A DNA stretch of 64,000 bases, taken from assembly GCF_016888515.1 (NCBI RefSeq), contig NZ_JAFEJK010000001.1, forward strand, positions 1,211,475 through 1,275,474. Reading direction: 5' to 3'. The notes beneath the pieces were generated by a model that worked only from the letters and a program-made list of their open reading frames with translations, made no database searches and was not told the origin of the DNA. Made by a program: the position numbers and the translations under genes. This document shows positions 55,585 to 62,962 of this stretch, piece by piece. Position 1 is the stretch's first letter. Each line of letters opens with the position of its first letter. Source of the DNA: Shimia biformata. GTDB lineage: Bacteria > Pseudomonadota > Alphaproteobacteria > Rhodobacterales > Rhodobacteraceae.

Positions 55585-55628
55585 GGACATGGTTCAATCG
55601 TGTATGTCCGGTTACATGACAAGTAACC
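55585..55628 (-). promoter_or_regulatory. Double palindromic operator upstream of the peroxidase operon
   Basis: Two abutting inverted repeats lie 43-86 bp before the fusion gene's ATG: GGACAT-N13-ATGTCC (55585-55609) and GGTTACATGACAAGTAACC (55610-55628; 16 of 19 positions symmetric). On the minus strand the second contains TTGTCA, a possible -35 element. The arrangement fits repressor or activator control of the operon. Between here and 55751 I see no gene. Confidence 0.5.
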
Positions 55629-55750
55629 TGAATCCGGTCGCGCACTGACGGTAGCTCGACAAGAACATCTGGCTAGCCAAGCACTCAATCACCTTTGGCG
55701 CAAGTTTTTTGACCGTTTGGGCGAAACGGCGCGTGTCCATTAGTCCAGGA

Positions 55751-55948
55751 TTTGGGGAGTGTCGCCGCAGAAAACGGGTGATGAAATCGGGCCGATGGTG
55801 TTGGTGCCTGGACGAGGAATTCTTGAAGGTCGACAGGCAATGCCATTGCCTTCGGCGGGTGGTGAACCGGGAAGAGCCGGTACGCAACAGTCCCACAAAG
55901 CGTCGTCACACCGAAGCGCAGGGACGTCTTTTCTGCGCTTTTCAAACC
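55751..55948 (+). pseudogene. Decayed internal fragment of an IS6-family transposase
   Basis: One frame reads RRRKRVMKSGRWCWCLDEEF, then CHCLRRVVNREEPV and TKRRHTEAQGRLF. These align with IRRKR, KWHLDKLFVKINGERHCLWR and TKARDKQAALKF of the transposase at 45610. No start or end of an element remains. This is the only content seen in the 460-bp gap 55543-56002 besides the palindromes. Confidence 0.72.
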
Positions 55949-56002
55949 AGCAGCCGGGCGCGGCCACGTGCTGCCATCTCGCCTGATTGGATCAAGGCGT
56001 TA

Positions 56003-56956
56003 TCAGGAGTGCGAAGCAAAGATGCCGGGGGGCGAGGGCAGTCTTCTTTCATACTCGCGCCGGCTGACTTCCAGGATTTTGTTGTGCAGCTTGGGGACGC
56101 TGGGGTGGGGCACCCGGTTTCGCATTGTCGCAATCATCCACTTGCCCGAAATGCCCAGGTCAATCGGGACCTGTTCAAACAGGCCAAGGGCAAGTTGATT
56201 TCGGACGGTTCCGGTTGTTGTCATCAGAACGAGGTCACTGTCCAGCACGGCATCGCGCAGCGCAGCGATATTGGTGCTGTTGATCGCAATCAAAGGCGGG
56301 GAATTGGCGAATTCGACGCCCAGGGCGCTTGCGAATTCGCGTAGCAAATCCTTTGGAAAATGGGTTCCGGCGAGTTTGTAGCGCAACAGGTCAGAGACCC
56401 TTGGCTTCACTATCTTCAAGACCGGATGCCCCGATCGGCAAAACGCGCCGCTGGTTTGCGGTGGCAGTTGTGTCAGGTCCAGATCGTCCACATCCGAATG
56501 CAGATCCCGCGCGTCACCGACAATCAGATCATAGGTTTCGTCACGCAGGCCCGCGACGAGATGCGTCGTCTCATCCACGATCAGATCGAGCCTGACGTTG
56601 GGATGCGCATCGTGCCACTCTGCGATAATCGGCCCGGCCAGCGAGGTGGAGTAGACCGCAGTCATGCCGACGCGAATATGTCCGGTCTGACCTGTGCCCA
56701 GGTTGGCTATCGTCTGGTCCAGGTTGCGCGCTTCGAACAGGACGGCCTCGACCCGGTCATAAATATTTCGTCCCGCCGAGGTCAGACGGACGGGGCGTTC
56801 CGACCTTTCAATCAGCGTCATTCCCAAGCGAGTTTCAAGGCTGCGAATCGAGTTGCTTAGCGCGGGTTGAGAGATATTGGCCAGCTCTGCAGCCCGGGCG
56901 AAGCTGCGCTCCTGTGCGACCAGTTTGAAATGTTGGAGTTGGGTCAAATTCTGCAT
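56003..56956 (-). CDS. LysR-family transcriptional regulator
   Basis: 317 residues. The N-terminal winged helix has QHFKLVAQERSFARAAELAN and ISQPALSNSIRSLETRLGM. The C-terminal effector domain begins HIRVGMTAVYSTSLAGPI. It is divergent from the TRAP transporter operon with a 212-bp gap that holds an ATTC-N7-GAAT site, so it most likely controls that operon in response to a pathway metabolite, and represses itself. Confidence 0.9.
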   Translation of the reverse strand: MQNLTQLQHFKLVAQERSFARAAELANISQPALSNSIRSLETRLGMTLIERSERPVRLTSAGRNIYDRVEAVLFEARNLDQTIANLGTGQTGHIRVGMTAVYSTSLAGPIIAEWHDAHPNVRLDLIVDETTHLVAGLRDETYDLIVGDARDLHSDVDDLDLTQLPPQTSGAFCRSGHPVLKIVKPRVSDLLRYKLAGTHFPKDLLREFASALGVEFANSPPLIAINSTNIAALRDAVLDSDLVLMTTTGTVRNQLALGLFEQVPIDLGISGKWMIATMRNRVPHPSVPKLHNKILEVSRREYERRLPSPPGIFASHS

Positions 56957-57051
56957 GGGTTCGGTTTCCGATGTCTTTTCTGCGTATCTTACGTTGCGTC
57001 ACCGCGCGCACTGGGACGCCCAAGTTCCCGAGAAGGCTAGTTTTTGTTGAT

Positions 57052-57105
57052 AACATTCGTCAAGTGAATGTTGTTATTAAAAAATTGTATTGGAATGAAT
57101 GTTGT
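57052..57105. promoter_or_regulatory. Candidate LysR operator for the TRAP operon
   Basis: AACATTC-GTCAAGT-GAATGTT (57052-57072) is a perfect 7-7-7 inverted repeat containing the LysR T-N11-A form (ATTC-N7-GAAT). The half-site GAATGTTGT is repeated at 57066-57074 and 57097-57105, 31 bp apart (three helical turns). It lies 64-117 bp before the dctP-like ATG, in an AT-rich region. Confidence 0.62.
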
Positions 57106-57168
57106 CTCTCTCCGATACTGGGGATCGCCAACGTCCGGACCAGACCTGACGCGGCAAGGAGGAGCAAA

Positions 57169-58179
57169 ATGAAAACCATCAAATCACTTGCGATCGCCGG
57201 CCTTGTGGCCCTTGCGACCGCGTCATCTGCACATGCCGAAACCGTATTGAAGCTTGCCACGGCAGCGCCGGAACAAACCCCCTGGGGTGTTCAGGTGAAC
57301 CGTCTGGCCGAACTGATTGCCAAGGAAAGCGACGGCCGCCTCAAGGTTGAGCCCTACTTCAACTCGCAGCTCGGCACCGAGAATGACACGCTGGCACAGC
57401 TGGCGCGGGGCCGGATCGAAATGGGTCTGTTCACGGTCAGCGCCGCGGGCCAGCAAGCCCCTGAAGTTGGCCTGATGCAACTTTATGGCTATTTCGACAA
57501 CAACGACCAGCGCGCCTGCGTGCAGGACAATCACCTGACCGAAGATATCCGCGCACGTCTGGCACCCAAGGGCGTTTACTTTGGCGCATGGGCGGAAGTC
57601 GGCAACGGCTATGTGATGTCGGACCGCGAAATCACCAGCGCCGAAGACCTGAAAGGTCTGAAGGTCGGGATGTCGGTCAACAAGATCAACACCGAGCATT
57701 GGAAAGTATTCGGTGCCAACCCCGTTCCGCTGAGCCCGGGCGAGGTTGCCTCGGCCGCATCGACCGGCCTGATCGACGTCTATCCGACGGTCTATACCTT
57801 CTACATTCCCTCTGGCCTGAGCAAGATTTACCCGGTTGTGACCGAGTATAACTATGCCAACGGCCCCGGCATGTGGGCAGTCAGCCAACGTGTTTTGGAC
57901 GGCTTGAGCGAAGAAGATCAAGCGGCCATCAAACGCGCGTTTGCTGACCCTGCCTTCTCGTCCAAGGCGATCATGGACGAAATCTTTGCCTTCGAGGACA
58001 AGATGCGCGCACTGCACGAATCCCAGGGCGGCAAGATCGTCACTCTGGATGACGCGCAGATCGCCAGCTTCCGTGACAAGCTTCCGCCGTGGTGGGAAGC
58101 CATGGCCGCCGACCACGGCGACGATGGCAAGGCTATCCTGAAGCTGATGGAAGACGGCAAAGCTGCCTGCAAAGGTTGA
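57169..58179 (+). CDS. TRAP transporter substrate-binding protein (DctP family)
   Basis: 336 residues with a signal peptide cleaved near AHA-ETV (residue about 23), so periplasmic. LKLATAAPEQTPWGVQVNRL and ELIAKESDGRLKVEPYFNSQ are the DctP opening. GLKVGMSVNKINTEHWKVFG and GANPVPLSPGEVASAASTGL hold the typical ligand-binding arrangement. The ATG follows AAGGAGGAG. It is the first gene of the TRAP unit and is followed by a strong stem-loop. Ligand unknown; TRAP ligands are mostly organic acids. Confidence 0.92.
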   Translation: MKTIKSLAIAGLVALATASSAHAETVLKLATAAPEQTPWGVQVNRLAELIAKESDGRLKVEPYFNSQLGTENDTLAQLARGRIEMGLFTVSAAGQQAPEVGLMQLYGYFDNNDQRACVQDNHLTEDIRARLAPKGVYFGAWAEVGNGYVMSDREITSAEDLKGLKVGMSVNKINTEHWKVFGANPVPLSPGEVASAASTGLIDVYPTVYTFYIPSGLSKIYPVVTEYNYANGPGMWAVSQRVLDGLSEEDQAAIKRAFADPAFSSKAIMDEIFAFEDKMRALHESQGGKIVTLDDAQIASFRDKLPPWWEAMAADHGDDGKAILKLMEDGKAACKG

Positions 58180-58204
58180 GCCGAACCGCCTGAAACCAAA
58201 AGGC

Positions 58205-58229
58205 GCCGCCCCGATACCGTCGGGGCGGC
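58205..58229 (+). promoter_or_regulatory. Intercistronic stem-loop between TRAP P and Q genes
   Basis: GCCGCCCCGA (58205-58214) pairs perfectly with TCGGGGCGGC (58220-58229), loop TACCG, with no T tract after it. Such hairpins after a binding-protein gene often stabilise its mRNA or reduce read-through, giving more binding protein than permease. Confidence 0.65.
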
Positions 58230-58256
58230 ATCCCCCCAAATCCGAAAGCGGATCCC

Positions 58257-58811
58257 ATGACAAATCAATCCGTCCCCGTGCCGGTTTCGGCACTTCTGAA
58301 GATATGGCATGTCCTTGAGCGATGGATCGCCGTAATTGCCTTTTCCCTGATCGGTGCGCTGATATTTGCGGATGTCGCTGGTCGAGAATTCGTTGGTCCC
58401 GTGGGAACAGCACTGGGTTTTGACATGGGGGCAACGGGTATCTATGGCGCCCGTAAGGTTTCGTTGTTCCTGCTGGTGATCGGGGCTTTTGCCGGTCTTG
58501 GGGTCAGCGTTGCCACCGGCACCCAGATCGTGCCGCGTATCGCCTTCAAATGGGTGCCGGAAAGCTGGGGCCCGCATGTCGATCGCCTGTCCAATCTGCT
58601 GAGCGGCCTCGTCTTCACCGCTGTCGCCTATTACGGTTGGGTCTTTGTCAGCGCCTCGCGCGACATTGGCACCGTCATGCCGGGGCTGGATACGCCGGTC
58701 TGGATCATCCAGGCGGCCATTCCCATCGGCTTCCTGTCAGCGGCCATCCGCTATTTCATTTTTACAATCTGGCCGGGCAGCGCCCCCGCACGTGAGGAGA
58801 TTCCAGAATGA
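58257..58811 (+). CDS. TRAP transporter small permease subunit (DctQ family)
   Basis: 184 residues with four hydrophobic segments (residues about 22-45, 65-88, 115-135 and 150-170). LERWIAVIAFSLIGALIFAD and VAGREFVG are the DctQ-type opening. Its stop overlaps the dctM-like ATG by 4 bp (ATGA). Confidence 0.87.
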   Translation: MTNQSVPVPVSALLKIWHVLERWIAVIAFSLIGALIFADVAGREFVGPVGTALGFDMGATGIYGARKVSLFLLVIGAFAGLGVSVATGTQIVPRIAFKWVPESWGPHVDRLSNLLSGLVFTAVAYYGWVFVSASRDIGTVMPGLDTPVWIIQAAIPIGFLSAAIRYFIFTIWPGSAPAREEIPE

Positions 58812-60064
58812 GCGCCCTTGGACTTCTCGCTCTTGTTCTTGGTCTGCTGGTTCTGCGCCAGACCCTGACCGTCATCCTGATCGCTTCGATCGCCTACGTT
58901 CACCTTGTCTGGGGCCACGGTTATCTCGACTACATCGTCGAAGACATGTGGACCTCGCTCAACAAGGAACTGATCCTGTCGGTGCCCTTGTTCCTCTTGT
59001 GCGGCGCGGTCATGACCGAAGGCACCGCCGCCCGCCGTCTTGTGCGGATCGTGCGCGCCATCACTGCTCCGACCCGTGGCGGGCTGGGTGTTGCGGCGAT
59101 TATCTCTTGTGCGGTGTTCGCGGCCATCTCGGGCTCGTCGATCGTGACCATGATCGCGGTTGGCTCGGTGCTTTATCCGGCCATGCGCGAAGCGGGTTAT
59201 ACCAACCGCTTTGCCTTGGGCACGGTTGTCTCGGGCGGTACGCTGGGTATCATCATCCCGCCGTCGATCCCGCTGATCCTCTATGGTCTCGTCACCGAGA
59301 CGTCGATTGTCGACCTGTTCCTGGCTGGCATTTTGCCGGGGCTGGTACTGATCGGGCTGATGACGGCCTATGCGATCTGGGCCAACCGCAACCAGCCGCC
59401 GCAGAAGATGGACTGGACCGAGTTGCGTGAGGCGCTGCGCGAAGGCATCTGGGCGGCGCTGTTCCCTGTGATCCTGCTGGGCGGTATCTATTCAGGCTAT
59501 TACTCGCCCACCGAAAGTGCGGCCGTGGCGCTGGTCTATGCCCTGTTCATCGAGTTCTTCATCCACCGCGAAATGAACCTGAAAGGGTATTTCAACGTGG
59601 TCACCGAAACCGCCAAGCTGGGTGGGGCGCTGTTCCCGCTGATCGCTGTGGCCCTGTCGCTGAACCTGATCCTGACGGAATACCGTGTACCGGCGCAGAT
59701 GGTGGAACTGGCCGAGATGTGGATCACCAACCCAATCGCCTTTATCCTGATCGTGAACGTTCTGTTGCTGATCGTCGGTGCTTTCATGACCACCAACGAG
59801 GCGATCCTGATCCTGGGGCCGATCCTGATGCCGGTGGCACAGGCCTATGGGTTCCATCCGGTGCATTTCGGGATCATCATGATCGTGAACCTTGAGATCG
59901 GCTACCTGACACCACCGGTTGGCATGAACCTCATGGTGGCCATGGTCACGTTCAAGCAGAAGTTTGGCGAACTGGTGATGTCGGTTCTGCCCTATATCGC
60001 CGTCATGGTTCTGGGCCTGATCCTGATCACCGTGTTCCCGTGGCTGTCGCTGGGTCTGCTGTAA
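58808..60064 (+). CDS. TRAP transporter large permease subunit (DctM family)
   Basis: 418-residue membrane protein with about 11-13 hydrophobic segments. Family motifs: SVPLFLLCGAVMTEGTAARR, AAISGSSIVTMIAVGSVLYP, GGTLGIIIPPSIPLILYGL and YYSPTESAAVALVYAL, then LEIGYLTPPVGMNLMVA. It carries the sodium-coupled transport path with DctQ. The 3' end faces an ABM-domain gene on the other strand. Confidence 0.93.
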   Translation: MSALGLLALVLGLLVLRQTLTVILIASIAYVHLVWGHGYLDYIVEDMWTSLNKELILSVPLFLLCGAVMTEGTAARRLVRIVRAITAPTRGGLGVAAIISCAVFAAISGSSIVTMIAVGSVLYPAMREAGYTNRFALGTVVSGGTLGIIIPPSIPLILYGLVTETSIVDLFLAGILPGLVLIGLMTAYAIWANRNQPPQKMDWTELREALREGIWAALFPVILLGGIYSGYYSPTESAAVALVYALFIEFFIHREMNLKGYFNVVTETAKLGGALFPLIAVALSLNLILTEYRVPAQMVELAEMWITNPIAFILIVNVLLLIVGAFMTTNEAILILGPILMPVAQAYGFHPVHFGIIMIVNLEIGYLTPPVGMNLMVAMVTFKQKFGELVMSVLPYIAVMVLGLILITVFPWLSLGLL

Positions 60065-60078
60065 TGACGCGCGCCGTC

Positions 60079-60381
60079 TCAGCCCTGAAAGACAGGGCCG
60101 AAGACTTCGGCCAGCTCGATTTCAGCCACAAGGTGGCCGATGTCGGCAAGCTGGGCGGCGCGCGCCGGATGTGTGCCCCAGGCGTGATAGCTTTCCGCGT
60201 CACGCCAGCGGGCAAGGACACAAACCCGGTCGGGATCTTCGACACTGGCGCGCAACTCGCCGTCGATGAACCCCGGAATCGCATCGGCGCATTCGCTGAG
60301 AACGCCGCGGTCGAGAAATGTCTTCATGGCCGCCGGTCCCTGACCGGGTAGGACGCGTACAACGAGTAGTGACTGAAACAT
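60079..60381 (-). CDS. ABM-domain (antibiotic biosynthesis monooxygenase-like) protein
   Basis: 100 residues forming a dimeric ferredoxin-like alpha/beta barrel fold: FQSLLVVRVLPGQG, PGFIDGELRASVEDPDR, and VLARWRDAESYHAWGTHPAR. ATG at 60381 follows AAGGAGC. It is encoded against the direction of the TRAP and amidohydrolase genes, and its start region is only 34 bp from the amidohydrolase ATG. May act as an oxygenase or a polyphenol/haem-binding enzyme; function not fixed. Confidence 0.8.
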   Translation of the reverse strand: MFQSLLVVRVLPGQGPAAMKTFLDRGVLSECADAIPGFIDGELRASVEDPDRVCVLARWRDAESYHAWGTHPARAAQLADIGHLVAEIELAEVFGPVFQG

Positions 60382-60415
60382 GGCGGCTGCTCCTTGAAGT
60401 CGGAAATGTGAGGTA

Positions 60416-61726
60416 ATGATGGAACAGACAAGCACACACCCGCGCCCGATCCTAGGGCAACGTGACGGCACGCCGGTTCTGTTTCGTAACGCGCGCGTCT
60501 TTACCGGCACATCCGACACACTGCTGGACGGGTATGACGTGCTGGTGGCCGATGGCCGTATTGCCAATATCGCAAAGGGCATCGATGCCGATGCCAGCTG
60601 GCAGGTGATCGACGCAGCCGGTCGCGTGATGAGCCCGGGCTTCATTGACGCCCACGCCCACGTGATGTTCCAGATGTCTTTTCCCGAAGCATTCGGTTCG
60701 GACGAGTTTTACTGGGCATACAAGGCGACCGCCGCGGCTGAAACCTACCTGATGAACGGCTTTACCACGATCCGCGATGTGGGCGGCAATTGCTTTTCCC
60801 TGAAAAAGAATATCGACGCTGGGGTTCTGGCGGGACCGCGCATCTATCCCTCGGGGCCGATGATCTCGCAAACATCCGGTCACTCGGATCACCGCCAGGA
60901 TTGCCAGAAATGCGCCGCGATCCTGAATGAACCGTCGGTGCCGATGAAATACCACATGGTTGCCGTGGCCGATGGCCATGACGGTGTGCTGGTGGCGGTG
61001 CGCGAGGCGTTCCGGCGCGGTGCAAGCCAGATCAAGATCTGCACCACGGGCGGCACCGGGTCCTATGCCGACCCGCTGGATGTGACGCAATTCCTGCCTT
61101 GTGAAGTGCAGGCTGCCGTTGCCGCCGCCAAGGACTGGGGCACCTATGTTTGCACTCACGCCTACCACGATGAGGGCATCCGCCGCGCGGTGGAGAATGG
61201 GGTGCAATGCGTCGAGCATGCCAACCTTGCCACTGAACAGACGCTGCGGATGATGATGGATCAGGGTATCTGGCTCTCGCCGCAGGTGATTGTCTATACC
61301 AAGCATCCCCTTGGATATACCGAGGATCAGAAAGCCAAGCATGACGAAGCCTATGATGGCATCGACAACATGATGACGACCGCGCGGAAAATCGGTTTTG
61401 AGAAGATCGCATTTGGCTCGGACATCATCACCGATCCCGAATTGCTGGCCCGCGTCAATGACGAGTTCAAGTTCCGCACCAAATGGTTCACCCCGTTTGA
61501 GGTGATGCGGCAGGCGACCGCGCTTTCCGGCGAGTTGCTGGCGATGAGCGGCCCGCGCAATCCCTACAAGGGCAAGCTTGGCGTGATCGAAGAAGGCGCG
61601 TTTGCGGACCTTTTGCTGATCGACGGCAATCCCCTTGACGATATCGACGTTGTTACCCGACCGGCGGAAACACTGCACCTGATCATGAAAAACGGTGCGA
61701 TTCACAAAAACACGCTGGCGCAATAG
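60416..61726 (+). CDS. Metal-dependent amidohydrolase (imidazolonepropionase-like)
   Basis: 436 residues: metal ligands in FIDAHAHVM (His-x-His), the bridging Lys in QIKICTTGGTGSYADP, His in CTHAYHDEG, His in CVEHANLA and Asp in FGSDIITD. The C-terminus has EEGAFADLLLIDGNPL. This is the amidohydrolase 1 layout seen in imidazolonepropionase-like and Xaa-Pro dipeptidase-like enzymes. ATG at 60416 or 60419 is equally possible. Just upstream of the serine hydrolase (12 bp gap). Likely hydrolyses a C-N bond of the imported substrate. Confidence 0.88.
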   Translation: MMEQTSTHPRPILGQRDGTPVLFRNARVFTGTSDTLLDGYDVLVADGRIANIAKGIDADASWQVIDAAGRVMSPGFIDAHAHVMFQMSFPEAFGSDEFYWAYKATAAAETYLMNGFTTIRDVGGNCFSLKKNIDAGVLAGPRIYPSGPMISQTSGHSDHRQDCQKCAAILNEPSVPMKYHMVAVADGHDGVLVAVREAFRRGASQIKICTTGGTGSYADPLDVTQFLPCEVQAAVAAAKDWGTYVCTHAYHDEGIRRAVENGVQCVEHANLATEQTLRMMMDQGIWLSPQVIVYTKHPLGYTEDQKAKHDEAYDGIDNMMTTARKIGFEKIAFGSDIITDPELLARVNDEFKFRTKWFTPFEVMRQATALSGELLAMSGPRNPYKGKLGVIEEGAFADLLLIDGNPLDDIDVVTRPAETLHLIMKNGAIHKNTLAQ

Positions 61727-61738
61727 CAGGAGGAAACC

Positions 61739-62938
61739 ATGCCCGATCGTTCTGCCGATCACAGATACAGAATGCGTGCCCAGGTTTCTGTGCCGAAACT
61801 GCTGGAATGCGGCGAGGTTGCGCATTGGTGGTGTACGCATATCTCGGAGACCATGCCGACGGCGCTGGTGCATTCGCCGCACGCGCCCGGTGGGTTAGAA
61901 GACGCGCCCAATGACGCGGTGATGGAAATCGAGGCGGAAACCGACCTTGGCACGCTCTCCCTGAAGGATTTTCTCGAGCATCCGCAAAGTGGCGCGCGCG
62001 GGATTATTGTAGTCAAGTCGGGCAAGATCGTCGTCGAAAGCTATCCAGACCTGCGCGCCGACCAACCGCATCTCTGGGCATCTTGTGCAAAGCCGACAGC
62101 AGGTTTGATGATCGAGTATCTGATCGACGCCGGGTTGATCGATGATGACGGTCTGATCGGCGATTACATTCCCGCGCTGCGCGACACCGAATGGCATGAT
62201 GTCACCGTCCGGCAAGTCATGGACATGACCCCGGGCATGGATTGTGAGGAAAACGAGGCCACGCGCGCGGATCCGACTTCAAACGCGATCCGGGCGTTTC
62301 TTGCCGAATTCGGACATCCCGTGAACGGCAAGGTCGAAACCCTTCTTGAGGTGCTGCAATCCAGCCGCCGCGTCGGGACGCCGGGCGAGAAATTCGAATA
62401 TGGTTCGCCCTGCACGCAAGTTCTTGTGTTCCTCGCCGAAACAGTCGCGGGACTGCCCTGGGCTGAACAGTTCCGCCGGAACGTCTGGTCCCATCTGCGC
62501 GCTGACGGTCCGTTTCAGGCTCATCTGACGCCCGATGGTGTCGCGCTGGCACATGGGGTCGTTTCCACGACTCTGCGGGACATGGCGCGGTTCGGGATGC
62601 TTTATACGCCCAGTTGGTCGCGCATCTCCATACAGCAAGTCGTCAGCGACGACGTAATCGCCCGCATTCGCGGCGGCGTGCGTGACAAAGCCTTTTTCAT
62701 GAACGGGTATGACGGGCCGGTCTTCGTCGATCGCCTTGGGGACGACACCATGCTGGGCAATGCCCGGCAATGGGACTGCATCTGGCCCGACGGCGATTTC
62801 TACAAGGGCGGTTTCATGGATCAGGGGCTTTATGTCTCGGCCGACCGCGATCTTGTGATCGCCTATTTCTCGACCACCCCCAACATGCAGTTGACCCGAT
62901 ATCTGCGCCCGATTGCCACCAGTGACCTGCTTGCCTGA
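61739..62938 (+). CDS. Serine hydrolase, beta-lactamase family (cytoplasmic)
   Basis: 399 residues with no signal peptide. SCAK in LWASCAKPTAGLMIEYL is the SxxK nucleophile, and FEYGSPCTQVLV fits the Tyr motif. AHGVVSTTLRDMARFGML matches the periplasmic hydrolase at 30719, as does QWDCIWPDGDFYKGG. It starts 12 bp after the amidohydrolase with RBS AGGAGG, so it is part of the same operon. It probably acts as an esterase or amidase in the pathway. Confidence 0.84.
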   Translation: MPDRSADHRYRMRAQVSVPKLLECGEVAHWWCTHISETMPTALVHSPHAPGGLEDAPNDAVMEIEAETDLGTLSLKDFLEHPQSGARGIIVVKSGKIVVESYPDLRADQPHLWASCAKPTAGLMIEYLIDAGLIDDDGLIGDYIPALRDTEWHDVTVRQVMDMTPGMDCEENEATRADPTSNAIRAFLAEFGHPVNGKVETLLEVLQSSRRVGTPGEKFEYGSPCTQVLVFLAETVAGLPWAEQFRRNVWSHLRADGPFQAHLTPDGVALAHGVVSTTLRDMARFGMLYTPSWSRISIQQVVSDDVIARIRGGVRDKAFFMNGYDGPVFVDRLGDDTMLGNARQWDCIWPDGDFYKGGFMDQGLYVSADRDLVIAYFSTTPNMQLTRYLRPIATSDLLA

Positions 62939-62962
62939 ACTGATTTGCCAGGAGATTTAACG

